Assembly (NCBI RefSeq): GCF_024741815.1
Contig: NZ_CP102951.1
Coordinates: 124,001-188,000 of the forward strand
Reading direction: 5' to 3'
Length of the DNA: 64,000 bases
DNA from: Pseudomonas sp. LS1212
Lineage (GTDB): Bacteria > Pseudomonadota > Gammaproteobacteria > Pseudomonadales > Pseudomonadaceae
Positions 1 to 9,334 of this stretch are shown one piece after another; within the stretch, counting starts at the first letter, position 1, and the number at the start of each line of letters is the position of its first letter. The notes under the pieces are model-generated. The model ran no database searches, had not been told where the DNA came from, and saw nothing but the letters and a program-made list of their open reading frames with translations. Position numbers and translations under genes: made by a program.

Positions 1-3000
1 CCAATGGCAAAAAAGCTTTGCGGGCTGAAATAGCCGCCATGGCCATAGGTGAAAAAGTCCTGGTTCTTGTCGTAGGCCAGGCCCGTCATGCTGACGCCCA
101 TGGTCAACTTGTGGTCATTGGTATTGCTCAGGTACCAGTAGACGCCGCTTCCCAGCTCACTGCGGGTGTTGGACTCGACATTGTTGCCCAGCAGCTTGTG
201 CCATGAGCCGTAACCGTAGGCACCGATTTTTTCGTTGTCATAGCTCAGCTGTCCGCGCGCTCCGTTGGCGGTGACTCCCCCCCAACTCTGGCCCGTGCGT
301 TGATCCTTGGTACCGGCAAAGGAGGTCAGGCTGTCGGTGACCGGGCGACGCGAAACGTTGACGCCATAGCGGGCGCTGGGGTTCGATTCGAACGGTCGGT
401 CGATGCTGACGCCGCCTGCCGCGGTGCTGTAGCGAAAGCCCATGGGGGTCGTGCCGATGTCGGCCTTGACCCCGTGATCGGGGCTCTCGAATGCCACCGC
501 TACGCCCACGCCCTGATCTTTCTGCGAGCCGGTCGAATCGCTGTCCGACACGGTCGGCCCGCCACCGAAGCGCTGTTTGGCGTTGGCATTGGCGCTGCCG
601 GCGTTCAGCGAGACCGGTGTCACGCGAACCGCCAGGCGATGGTCACCGACCGGGAAGTTGGCCTCCAGCGGCGTCTGCACGTCAGTCAGCTTGCTCAGGC
701 CCGACTCGCTGTTATTGCTGCGGATGCTCAGCCCTTGGGTGACATAGGCGCTGCGCTCCTGAAGGATTTCGTTCAAGGCGCGCTGGGCAGGGCTCATGTC
801 ATTGCGGGGTGCGGCCGCTGCCGAGCGTGCCGCGAAGGGGTTGTCCACCCCGCTGGCGCCGGGTAGGGCGCTTGCGTAGGTTTGGCCGGCATACGCTTCT
901 GATGTGGTATAGCCCTGGCCTGCATAAGCCTGGGTCGACCCGGCAGGGATAGGCAAATCATCCGCAACAGGAGCAGTTGGCGTCATTGCGGCAGGCAGCG
1001 GCACCAGCTCGGCAGTGGCCGCTGCAGTGGTCTGACGGCGCTGACCGGGCAAGCCGACGAAGGGGTTGGCCGCCACATTCGGTGAGCCGGCCTGGGCAAT
1101 CAGTGTGTGACGCTTTTCGCTTTGCTCGATGCTCACCGCTTTGCGCAACAATGCTGCAGCTTCGCCGCTTTTGCCCAGAACTCGATAGATCCGCGCCGCG
1201 TTGGTCAATGTGTCGGGGTTGCCCGGTTCCAGCATCACGGCCTTGGCGACGGATTTTTCAGCAAACGCCATGTCTCGCGCCTGGACGGCGGCATCGGCCG
1301 CGCCGATCAACAATTGAGCATTGTCCGGATCGCGCTGTACCAAGGGTTTGTACAGTTCGAACGCTTTGGCGGTATCCCCGCTGGCGCTGTACATCCGCGC
1401 CAGGGCCGAGACGGCGGTGCTATCACCGGGACGCTGGGCCAAGGCCGGGGACAGAGTGTCGTATGCCGCAACCAGATCGCCTTTTTCGCGCAGTTGTTCG
1501 GCCTGGCGCACGCGGTACAGATAGAGCAGATCTTCATACTGCTTGCGTGCCGGAACGCTCATGGGCTGGCCTTGCAAGTCACGCAAAATGCCACTGACTT
1601 CGACATCTTCGCCGCTCTTGAGCAGCACACCGGCATATAGCAATTGCAGCTCTGCAGAAGGCGCCGGGCTCTGGGCCAACAGGCTGCGCATCATCACCAG
1701 CGCCTGTGCGGTATCGCCGACATCGACATACGCCGACGCGATGGCGGCGAGGCGCTCAGGCGACCCTCCGGCCAACGGCTCGGTGCGCGCCAGCAGCACT
1801 TTGGCTTCCTGGCGTTGGCCGCGTTTGGCAATTGCCAGCGCCTGATTGATCTGCGCATTCAGGGCGATATCGGCGGCCAGCTCGTTCATGTCGCGCGTGC
1901 GTTCGGAGGCGGGAATACGCGCCAGGGTCGCCTGGGCTTTCTCCCACTCGCGCAGTTCGACCGAGAGCAGGGCGCTGGTGTAGAGCGCATCGGGATTGTT
2001 CGGTTGCGACTTCAGCAGGCCATCGATCAGTTCGCGGGCCTTTTTCGCTTCATTGGTTTTCAGGTACAGGCGAGCCAGCGCGAAGCGTGACCAGACGTTG
2101 TCAGGATCGCTTCGCAGCGCATCCTGAAGCAGCTTTTGCGCGCCTCGCACATCACCTCGTTGCTCTGCGGCGCTGGCCATCTGTTCGGCGCGCATGGCGC
2201 GCAGGCGGCCGGCTTCACCCAGGCGAGACTGGTCGGCGGCAGGCAGGCTGTCGAGCAGATACAAGGCTTCGTCGGCCTTGCCCATCTGCGTCAGCACATT
2301 GATCAGGCCCGTGGCAGCATCTACATCCGTTGGATGTCTGGCGAGAATCTGCCGGTAACTGGCTTCGGCGGCCTCCACTTGCCCGGCTTGAGCCTGAACG
2401 CCTGCCAGGGCCAATGGCCCGGCCAAAGGCTTGGGGTTCAGGCGCATGGCCTGGCTGATAAGGTCGCGTGCCTGACCCAGGTTGCCCTTGCCCTGGGCAT
2501 CGCGGGCCTGCTCGAGCAGTTGCCAGTAACGCACATCGACCAGCGCGGCTTTCCAGCGGCTGCCGCCAGGTTGCCGGGCTGCCTGGCTCAGCAGGTCCGC
2601 CGCGTCTGCCAGACGGTTCTGCTGCTGGCGGACGACGCCCAGCCCGCCGAGCGCGTCGGCATCCCGGGGGTTTTCCTTGAGGCGCGCCTGGAACTCCCGC
2701 TCGGCCGTGATCGTGTCACCTTTATCGAGCGCCTTGAGGCCCCGTGCAATGCCAGGGTCCTGTTGCCAGCCAGCGCTGCCGGAAGAGGCCTTGCCCTTGT
2801 TCAACAGGTCCCGGATCTCTTGATCATCAGGGTGTACCTTGAGGAACGCCTCGAACAATGGCGCTTGCGTGGCGGAGGGCGCACCGAGCCAGACCAGCGC
2901 CAGGCGCCAGCTCTCATCCGCATCGCCAGCAATATCAGGGCGCGTGGAGAGCCGGGCCAGTGCCTGGATCCCTTCTGGCCGGGTGGCCTCGCGACGTGCC

Positions 3001-3575
3001 AGGTGCTTGGCCAGGAACAGCGCGATGATCGAATCATCGGGCGTCTCGCGCAACAGGCGCTCGAGCCCCTGGCGAGCCTGCGGCCAGCCATCGTTGGTGA
3101 ACGCCAGATTGTTGTAGTACTCGAAGGCGAGCTTGCCCTGCGGCTGGGCGCCGTCAAACAGCTTCTGGTAAGCGGCGGCTGCCTTTTCGCGATCTTCTGC
3201 ATCGGCAAAACGACGGGCATCTTCGAGTTGCTGCTGGCGGTCAGCTGCCGTCAGGGCAATGTCCTGCTCCAGCTGCAGGGCAAGGCGCGGCACCGGGCGG
3301 ATTGCCTTGAGTTTGCCGAGGTAATCCTGGGCCTGACTCATCCGCTTTTGCTGGACGGCCAACGAGCCCAGGCCATAAAGGGCATCGACCTGGTCGGGCG
3401 CCAGGCGCAGCAGCTTCTGCCAGATTTCCGTGGCACGCTCGGCTTTGTTGCGGGCCTGCCAGTAATAGCCTTGCTCGATAAGCAGTGCTTGCGGGTCCGT
3501 CGTTTCGGCGAGGGCCGCATGAGTGACCAGCGCGGCCAGAATTGCAATGGCTAGCGATTGGCGGCGCGGGGGCAT
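1..3575 (-). CDS. bcsC: Cellulose synthase outer-membrane/TPR subunit BcsC (WssE), 3' end outside window
   Basis: Periplasmic TPR scaffold plus outer-membrane channel that exports the cellulose chain. Reading starts at ATG 3575 (MPPRRQSLAIAILAALV) and stays open for 1191 codons to base 3, so the gene runs off the left edge; the stop is not visible. A Sec signal peptide (about residues 1-23, ending HAALA) is followed by roughly 750 residues of tandem TPR helices (for example motifs like NPRDADALGGLGVV and DPDNVWSRFALARLYL), an Ala/Pro/Gln-rich linker (about 850-930), and the start of the BCSC_C barrel domain (SPAQRALNEIL, GVNVSRRPVTDSL, YGYGSWHKLLGNNV). It overlaps the end of bcsZ by 25 bases, so translation is probably coupled. 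Identification is strong from domain order and operon position. About 100 or more C-terminal residues are expected beyond the window. Confidence 0.95.
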   Translation of the reverse strand, partial: MPPRRQSLAIAILAALVTHAALAETTDPQALLIEQGYYWQARNKAERATEIWQKLLRLAPDQVDALYGLGSLAVQQKRMSQAQDYLGKLKAIRPVPRLALQLEQDIALTAADRQQQLEDARRFADAEDREKAAAAYQKLFDGAQPQGKLAFEYYNNLAFTNDGWPQARQGLERLLRETPDDSIIALFLAKHLARREATRPEGIQALARLSTRPDIAGDADESWRLALVWLGAPSATQAPLFEAFLKVHPDDQEIRDLLNKGKASSGSAGWQQDPGIARGLKALDKGDTITAEREFQARLKENPRDADALGGLGVVRQQQNRLADAADLLSQAARQPGGSRWKAALVDVRYWQLLEQARDAQGKGNLGQARDLISQAMRLNPKPLAGPLALAGVQAQAGQVEAAEASYRQILARHPTDVDAATGLINVLTQMGKADEALYLLDSLPAADQSRLGEAGRLRAMRAEQMASAAEQRGDVRGAQKLLQDALRSDPDNVWSRFALARLYLKTNEAKKARELIDGLLKSQPNNPDALYTSALLSVELREWEKAQATLARIPASERTRDMNELAADIALNAQINQALAIAKRGQRQEAKVLLARTEPLAGGSPERLAAIASAYVDVGDTAQALVMMRSLLAQSPAPSAELQLLYAGVLLKSGEDVEVSGILRDLQGQPMSVPARKQYEDLLYLYRVRQAEQLREKGDLVAAYDTLSPALAQRPGDSTAVSALARMYSASGDTAKAFELYKPLVQRDPDNAQLLIGAADAAVQARDMAFAEKSVAKAVMLEPGNPDTLTNAARIYRVLGKSGEAAALLRKAVSIEQSEKRHTLIAQAGSPNVAANPFVGLPGQRRQTTAAATAELVPLPAAMTPTAPVADDLPIPAGSTQAYAGQGYTTSEAYAGQTYASALPGASGVDNPFAARSAAAAPRNDMSPAQRALNEILQERSAYVTQGLSIRSNNSESGLSKLTDVQTPLEANFPVGDHRLAVRVTPVSLNAGSANANAKQRFGGGPTVSDSDSTGSQKDQGVGVAVAFESPDHGVKADIGTTPMGFRYSTAAGGVSIDRPFESNPSARYGVNVSRRPVTDSLTSFAGTKDQRTGQSWGGVTANGARGQLSYDNEKIGAYGYGSWHKLLGNNVESNTRSELGSGVYWYLSNTNDHKLTMGVSMTGLAYDKNQDFFTYGHGGYFSPQSFFAI

Positions 3576-4792
3576 GCTGTCTCCCAAACTAGTTTCAGGG
3601 TTCCGTCATTGAGGAACTGATAGCGTTTTTCGGCCCAACCCAAGGCGAACAGGCTGAGCATGTAGTCGTAATACAACGGTTGCGTGCGCTCGCCGTTTAC
3701 CTGCTCCAGGGCCTTGCTCAACGCCTGTTCAACCCGACGTTGCTGCTGTTCGGCCAACCAGGGCTGGCCCTTGGCCTGGAAGTAGGGAATCAGCGCGGAA
3801 GAGAACCCGAACGGTCCGCTGCCTTCGGTTTTTCCGCTGGTAACCTGGACTTTTTCCGGCGGAATGCCGGTTGAGGCGATGCTGGCGGCCATGCCGTCGA
3901 GATGCGCAAGAATCGGTGCTGCCAGCGGGTCCGACTTTGCCGTCATGCCCGCCCAGAGATAGACGCGGATAGCATCGTAGCTGCCCACTTCACCCTTGAT
4001 CGGATCGACCACGAACAACCCCGAGTTCGCCGACGTGCCACGGTAGCCGATCCAGTCGGCGACAAAGCCTTTGGGGCTTGAGGCGCGCAGCATTTTCGCG
4101 GTGTTCTCGACGATTTCTTTCCACGGCCCGCTGGGTGACTCTTTGGCCAGGCGCCGCAGCAACGGGACGGGCAGGTAGCTCGCGTTCAGGCGCCAGAGGT
4201 GATCGGGCTGAACGAAGCCTTCAGGCCCGGGCAGGACCATTTTGCCCAACCCCGGCAAGCTCACCACCTGACGCGCCTCGATATTGGCCAGCAAGCGCTT
4301 GGCATCGGCACGGTATTCGGGCCGCTGCCAGATCCGTGCTGCCTCGAGAAGCGCATAGGCAAACCAGAGGTCGGCATCGGAGGCCGAGTTGGCGTCCTGC
4401 ACACCCCACAGGTCATCCTTGCCGCGGCCCCACAGCCATGCCGGGAGACGGTTGGCAATGTCGCCACCGGCCAGATTGGAAGATGACCAGCGCCAGAGTT
4501 TGTCGAAGGTGGCCTGGTCATTGCCGATCAAGGCAAAAAGCATTCCGTAGGACTGGCCTTCCGACGTGCTGTGCTGGGGATCCATGGCCGACTCCAGCAT
4601 CCTGCCGTCGGCTTGCACGAAGCGCTCGGCATAGGTCTGCCACAGCGGCCAGGCCGCAGCCGGGCAGGTGTCGGCCTGCGCGGCTGCCGGCATCAGCACG
4701 ACCATGGGCAGCAGGCTCGCCAGCCGCCGCGCAACCTTGTGCCAACGGCTGAGCAGACGTGGCTGGCGCAGGGCGGTCTTGGGCGGGTTCAT
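3551..4792 (-). CDS. bcsZ: Endo-1,4-beta-glucanase BcsZ (WssD), GH8 family
   Basis: Periplasmic cellulase of glycoside hydrolase family 8 that trims or proof-reads nascent cellulose; required for normal cellulose output in other bcs systems. I chose ATG 4792 (MNPPKTALRQPRLL), 413 residues, because GGAG lies nine bases upstream. Upstream in-frame starts at 4840 and 4807 would run into bcsB. The N-terminus has a basic stretch and hydrophobic core ending AAAQADTC, a signal peptide. GH8 landmarks include DPQHSTSEGQSYGMLFAL (with the conserved SEGQSYGM acid region), WLWGRGKDDLWGVQDANSAS and NASYLPVPLLRRLA. Fourth gene of the minus-strand bcs operon; its end overlaps the bcsC start. Confidence 0.95.
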   Translation of the reverse strand: MNPPKTALRQPRLLSRWHKVARRLASLLPMVVLMPAAAQADTCPAAAWPLWQTYAERFVQADGRMLESAMDPQHSTSEGQSYGMLFALIGNDQATFDKLWRWSSSNLAGGDIANRLPAWLWGRGKDDLWGVQDANSASDADLWFAYALLEAARIWQRPEYRADAKRLLANIEARQVVSLPGLGKMVLPGPEGFVQPDHLWRLNASYLPVPLLRRLAKESPSGPWKEIVENTAKMLRASSPKGFVADWIGYRGTSANSGLFVVDPIKGEVGSYDAIRVYLWAGMTAKSDPLAAPILAHLDGMAASIASTGIPPEKVQVTSGKTEGSGPFGFSSALIPYFQAKGQPWLAEQQQRRVEQALSKALEQVNGERTQPLYYDYMLSLFALGWAEKRYQFLNDGTLKLVWETACPRAANR

Positions 4793-4814
4793 CAGACTTT
4801 GCTCCATTGCTCGA

Positions 4815-7112
4815 TCAATCGCCCAGGCGTCGTCGGGCACGGCTGCGAAGGGACAGGTAGACCAACACGCTGATCAACAGGATGCCCAGGGCTGTCGCCA
4901 GCAGCATCCACGACAGATGCTGAGAAAATATCCACTGGACGTATTTGAACGGGCCCAGATGGCCCACGTAGTATTCCTGCTCGGCGACCAGAGACTGGAT
5001 GCGCTTGCCGTTGACCACGGCCAGGCTGCCCTGAAGCGCGCCGGCGTTTTCATCGCTGCCCAGCAGTGCCGCGGTCGCGTCGTTGAGCCCTTGAGTGTCG
5101 GCAGCTGCAATCAGGACGACACTGCGTCCGCTTTTGAGCGGTGACTCGAAGCCTGTCAGATAGGTATTGGCACCCTCGCCCGAGAAGGTGAAGGCGCTAC
5201 GGGTCTGGCGCAGGTTGGCTTGCGGATCCGGGCTGACCCATTGGCGCACTCGTAACGGCAGGTCGGAAAGCTCGAAACGCTGCTGGCCCTCCTCGACGCT
5301 GGCGGGCAAGCGGTCGGCCCATTGTTTGAGCAAGGGTTGGTTGGCGCCGGAGGCGATCACCAACAGGTCCTTGTCAGCCAGCGCCGCGACGTGCTGTGCC
5401 TGGGCTACGGTTACGCCGCTGGCGGGATAGCCGGTGGAGTCGCCCAAGCGTCCCAACAGTGTCAGATAGGCACTGAACTCGGCAGGGCCTGCATCGTCCG
5501 GCAGCACGACGGCCGTTTCCGACAGATCGGCCATGCGCGTGAACGGGAACCCGCTGTCCTTGAACACACCCAGGTTCGGCATGGCCATGAAGTGGTCATA
5601 GTGGCTCAGGTCCAGGGTCGAGTCCGGGTCTATCGCGCCACGCATGTTGTCGATGATGATGTCCCGGCATTCGCCCTGCTTGATGTAGTCGTACATGAAG
5701 CGCAGTTGCAGGCGCGACTGCAGCGCTACCGAATTGAGCGGCAACACCGCCGTGGTTTCGCGGGCCAGGCTGTCGTCTTTTTTCAACAGGCTCAGCAGGC
5801 TCTCGCCGCCACCGAGTTTTTCCACCGAGGGCAGGTCGATGGACTTGATGAAGGTGTCGTTGAAACTGACCAACAACGACGAATTGGTCGAGACCGGCTG
5901 TGGTGTGTAGCGGTATTTCAAATTCAGTCGGGCACCGCTTTCCTGCCAGTTGAACAAGTCTGGCGGCAGGCGCATCGCCAGGCTGATGGCGCCTGGGTTG
6001 TAGCCCGATACATTCAGTTGTTTGGCTTCGGCCAGTTCGCCAAGTCGGACCGGGCGATCGCTGGGCAGCCAGTTCGGGGCGTCATAGGGTTTGCGCGGCT
6101 GCAGGTTGTCCAGGTTTTCGATGATCACGCTGTCGCCGGCCAGGGCCTGACTGCCGAGGGCGAGAGCGGCGGCGGCGCGCTTGAGTTCGGCGCTATCGCG
6201 GCCGGTAATCAGCAGCAGCTTGCCATGGGCATCGTTGGGGTTGCCTACCAGGGTGATGGTTGGCCCCTTCGGCGCGGGAACCTCCAGGCCAGCCATGCGC
6301 TGGGCTTCTGCGCCGCTGACCAGAACGATAGCGTTGCCCTGTTCCGGCAGCTGGCTCAGGAGGGTCGGGAAGCTTGCGCTGCGGTAGCTGGCCTGGGCAC
6401 CGAACCAGGACGACAGCGTACCCGCTGCTTCCAGCGTGGCGTTGTCCGGGGCGCTGATGAAAACGAATGGCAGCGACAGCGCCCGCGAGTCGCGACGGTC
6501 GAAGAACGGCAGCGGCAGAATCGCCAAATCATTGGGCAGGTTGATCGCCTTGGTTTGAACGCTCAGCTGGCTCTCGTTGCTGATCCGCGCCCACAGACTT
6601 GAATGCAGCGGGTCTTCGCACTGCATCGTGTAGTGCCCGATGAGTTGCAAGCTCAAGCGGTTGAATTCGGTGATCAAGTGCGGCGGAATCTCGATGACCT
6701 GCTTCTGCAGCGTGCCAGCGTTCTCCTTGGGCAGCGGCAGGCTTGCGGCCACCTCATCATTGACCATCACGTTGATCTGCGAGAGGTCGGCGAGCAGTGC
6801 CGGCGAATAGGTGTACTGCAGCGCCACCTGTGCGCCGGTGACGATTTCGTCCGCACGGACGTTGAAGTTGACGCTGTCGGTGGCTTCCACACCTCGCAGG
6901 TTCATGGTGTAGCCCTTGCCCAACTGTTTGAGGGTCAAGGCATAGCCCGCTTCGGCAACGCTTTGCGCCTGGGCAACGACGGGCTCGACGGGCTCGTCCT
7001 GCGCCACGGCCGCCTGGAAGGTTCCGCTCAGGCACAGCAGGGACATAACCAATGGCACGAGCACGGGGTGCCGGCAGCGCGCGCCGCTGCGAAGGGAAGA
7101 CATCGAATTCAT
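4815..7112 (-). CDS. bcsB: Cyclic-di-GMP-binding regulatory subunit BcsB (WssC)
   Basis: Periplasmic subunit anchored in the inner membrane by one C-terminal helix; it forms the synthase complex with BcsA and guides the glucan through the periplasm. 765 residues: signal peptide (PLVMSLLCLSGTFQAAVAQ), long periplasmic beta-rich body with the family motifs GYTMNLRGVEATDSVNF and FSGEGANTYLTGFESPLKSG, and a C-terminal transmembrane helix (SWMLLATALGILLISVLVYL) followed by RSRARRRLGD. The ATG at 7112 overlaps the bcsA stop in an ATGA arrangement; a second ATG three codons in is possible. The name of the family (c-di-GMP-binding) is historical; the PilZ site is in BcsA. Confidence 0.95.
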   Translation of the reverse strand: MNSMSSLRSGARCRHPVLVPLVMSLLCLSGTFQAAVAQDEPVEPVVAQAQSVAEAGYALTLKQLGKGYTMNLRGVEATDSVNFNVRADEIVTGAQVALQYTYSPALLADLSQINVMVNDEVAASLPLPKENAGTLQKQVIEIPPHLITEFNRLSLQLIGHYTMQCEDPLHSSLWARISNESQLSVQTKAINLPNDLAILPLPFFDRRDSRALSLPFVFISAPDNATLEAAGTLSSWFGAQASYRSASFPTLLSQLPEQGNAIVLVSGAEAQRMAGLEVPAPKGPTITLVGNPNDAHGKLLLITGRDSAELKRAAAALALGSQALAGDSVIIENLDNLQPRKPYDAPNWLPSDRPVRLGELAEAKQLNVSGYNPGAISLAMRLPPDLFNWQESGARLNLKYRYTPQPVSTNSSLLVSFNDTFIKSIDLPSVEKLGGGESLLSLLKKDDSLARETTAVLPLNSVALQSRLQLRFMYDYIKQGECRDIIIDNMRGAIDPDSTLDLSHYDHFMAMPNLGVFKDSGFPFTRMADLSETAVVLPDDAGPAEFSAYLTLLGRLGDSTGYPASGVTVAQAQHVAALADKDLLVIASGANQPLLKQWADRLPASVEEGQQRFELSDLPLRVRQWVSPDPQANLRQTRSAFTFSGEGANTYLTGFESPLKSGRSVVLIAAADTQGLNDATAALLGSDENAGALQGSLAVVNGKRIQSLVAEQEYYVGHLGPFKYVQWIFSQHLSWMLLATALGILLISVLVYLSLRSRARRRLGD

Positions 7113-9334
7113 TTCTTGTCCAGGAGGGGGTCTAGAGATGTTGGAGACGTGCGTCGGGCTTCAAGGCGGTGGCCGATTTCCAGGGACGCCGCTTTGAACA
7201 GCGCGTATATCCCGCGCAGTCCGATCGCGCTGACATCGCGCAAGGCCGCCAGCGGTGTATCGACCTGGCCGTTGCCCCAGGTCGAGGCCCAGGTATCGGC
7301 GCGCGAGAAGGTCAGGCGGACCAGCTCGCTTTGCTGGCGCAGGGTCAGCGGGTCGAACTGCGCACCGATCAACTGGCCTCTGCTGAAGACCACGGTGGCC
7401 GGAAACAGGCTGGTCTGGGTGTTGCGATACAACGCAACCTGGAGCTGCTCGCCACAGGGAATCCCGACATCGGCGGGCAGCTTGATACCCAGGCCTTTCT
7501 GTGAAAAATCCTGGGTCGTGCCGTGGATCTCGCTTCCGTCGGGGCGCAGTACCTTGACCGGCAGCTCGGCACGTACGCGAGGCTCGGAGCGGACCTGTCG
7601 GGTTTCACTGGCAACCGCCACCGAGGCACTGGTGATGACAATGTTGTAGAGCGTCCAGGCCAGGTTGATCAGCACGGTAATGGCCGTATCGCTATCGCCC
7701 CGGCTCAACTGAACCACACCGAACACCAGCCCGGTCAGGTTCAACAGCAGCAGGATGATGTAGGGACGCGCCAGCTTCCACTCGAAGTAGTGCTTGTCGA
7801 TGATGCCGCCCTTGTCGGTCACGTTGAAACCACCGAACTTGGGATTGACCAGAGCCATCAACACCGGGCGCATGATGTACCAGGCCAGCACCGTCTCGTA
7901 GACTTCGTTCCAGAACGAGTGGCGGAAACGGCCCTGGATGCTGGAGTTGGTCAGGCTGGCATGGAGAATATGGGGCAGCACATAGGCGGTAATCATCAAC
8001 GCCGAGGCATGGAAAATCTGGGCGCCGAAAATCAGGTAGGCCAGGGGCGCGGTGAGAAACACCAAGCGAGGCAAACCATAGAAAAAGTGCAGCATGGCGT
8101 TCACATAGCACACACGCTGGCCGAAGTTCAGACCCTTGCCGAACAGGGGGTTGTCGGTGCGGAAAATCTGCGCCATGCCTCGCGCCCAGCGAATCCGCTG
8201 GCTGATGTGGCGTGACAGGCTTTCGGTCGCAAGGCCCGCAGCCTGGGGAATGGCCAGGTAAGCCGTGTTGTAGCCGGCACGATTGAGCTTGAGGGCGGTG
8301 TGGGCATCTTCGGTCACGGTTTCCACCGCCACGCCGCCGACTTCCAGCAGGGGCGTGCGGCGAATGACAGCGCACGAGCCGCAGAAAAAGGTCGCGTTCC
8401 AGAGGTCATTGCCGTCCTGCACCAGCCCGTAGAACAACTCGCCTTCGTTGGGAACGGAGCGGAAGGTGTCCAGGTTTTTCTCGAACGGGTCCGGTGAAAA
8501 GAAGAAATGCGGCGTTTGCAGCATCGCCAGCTTCGGGTCCTTGAGGAACCAGCCCAGGCTGATTTGCAGGAACGAGCGGGTTGGCACATGGTCTGCGTCG
8601 AAAATGGCGATGTACTCGCCATCGGTGACCTTCAGCGCTTCGTTCAGGTTGCCGGCCTTGGCATGGCGATTGTTGTCGCGCGTGATGTAGTTGACCCCAA
8701 TCTGCCGGCAGAAGCTGCGAAAGTCCTCCCGGCGACCATCGTCCAGCACATGCACGCGCAACTTGTCCTTGGGCCAATCGATTGCCTGGGCGGCAAAAAT
8801 CGTCAATTTGACGATGCTCAACGACTCGTTGTACGTCGGGATGAACACATCGACAGTCGGCCACTCGCCAGGATCCCCCGTCAGCAGGACAGGTTTGCGT
8901 TGCAGCGGCCAGGCGGTCTGCAGGTAACCGAACAGCAGCACGACCAGGGCATAAAATTCCGCGAGCACCAGGCCATATCCAAAGAACATGTCCAGCCATG
9001 TGTCGAAGCCGAGCGTCGAGGTGACCCGCCAGTAGATGTAGCGCAATGAAGCGACCAGCGAGAGCACGATCATTGCCATGATGGCCAGCCTGCCCGGCGC
9101 TTTGCGCAGCAACAGGGTCGCCGCGAAGCAGGCCAGGGCAAAGGCGCATTGGCGGTACAGGTCCAGGGGTGTGGCGATGATGCCGATCAGCAACAGGCCA
9201 CCGATCAGGCAGATAGCGAGGGTGATCGCAGTTTGCACAGCTTGCGGCAGCTGGTTGATTCGGGCCAGCACGGCATCCAGCCGCTGGCCGAGACGCGGCC
9301 CGTTGGGTGGCGTCTGAGTCGCTTGTGAGGTCAT
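7109..9334 (-). CDS. bcsA: Cellulose synthase catalytic subunit BcsA (WssB), UDP-forming
   Basis: Inner-membrane GT2 glycosyltransferase that polymerises UDP-glucose into beta-1,4-glucan. 741 residues with about eight membrane segments, four N-terminal and the rest after the glycosyltransferase domain. Catalytic motifs visible: DDGRREDF, DADHVP (about residue 245), TEDAHTALKL (about 340) and QRIRWARGMAQIF (about 378). The C-terminal PilZ domain carries both c-di-GMP motifs, RSEPR (about 581) and DFSQKGLG (about 605), so allosteric activation by c-di-GMP should be intact. ATG 9334 overlaps the bcsQ stop as ATGA and its own stop overlaps bcsB, making a tightly coupled bcsQABZC set. Confidence 0.97.
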   Translation of the reverse strand: MTSQATQTPPNGPRLGQRLDAVLARINQLPQAVQTAITLAICLIGGLLLIGIIATPLDLYRQCAFALACFAATLLLRKAPGRLAIMAMIVLSLVASLRYIYWRVTSTLGFDTWLDMFFGYGLVLAEFYALVVLLFGYLQTAWPLQRKPVLLTGDPGEWPTVDVFIPTYNESLSIVKLTIFAAQAIDWPKDKLRVHVLDDGRREDFRSFCRQIGVNYITRDNNRHAKAGNLNEALKVTDGEYIAIFDADHVPTRSFLQISLGWFLKDPKLAMLQTPHFFFSPDPFEKNLDTFRSVPNEGELFYGLVQDGNDLWNATFFCGSCAVIRRTPLLEVGGVAVETVTEDAHTALKLNRAGYNTAYLAIPQAAGLATESLSRHISQRIRWARGMAQIFRTDNPLFGKGLNFGQRVCYVNAMLHFFYGLPRLVFLTAPLAYLIFGAQIFHASALMITAYVLPHILHASLTNSSIQGRFRHSFWNEVYETVLAWYIMRPVLMALVNPKFGGFNVTDKGGIIDKHYFEWKLARPYIILLLLNLTGLVFGVVQLSRGDSDTAITVLINLAWTLYNIVITSASVAVASETRQVRSEPRVRAELPVKVLRPDGSEIHGTTQDFSQKGLGIKLPADVGIPCGEQLQVALYRNTQTSLFPATVVFSRGQLIGAQFDPLTLRQQSELVRLTFSRADTWASTWGNGQVDTPLAALRDVSAIGLRGIYALFKAASLEIGHRLEARRTSPTSLDPLLDKK

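Noticed and set aside
2136..3554. Long plus-strand open frame opposite bcsC
   Set aside because: Antisense to a well-supported TPR protein; composition follows the GC-rich third positions of the bcsC frame and it has no recognisable domain or ribosome-binding site.
5322..6602. Plus-strand 426-codon frame opposite bcsB
   Set aside because: Shadow frame over a gene with clear signal peptide and family motifs; no family resemblance.
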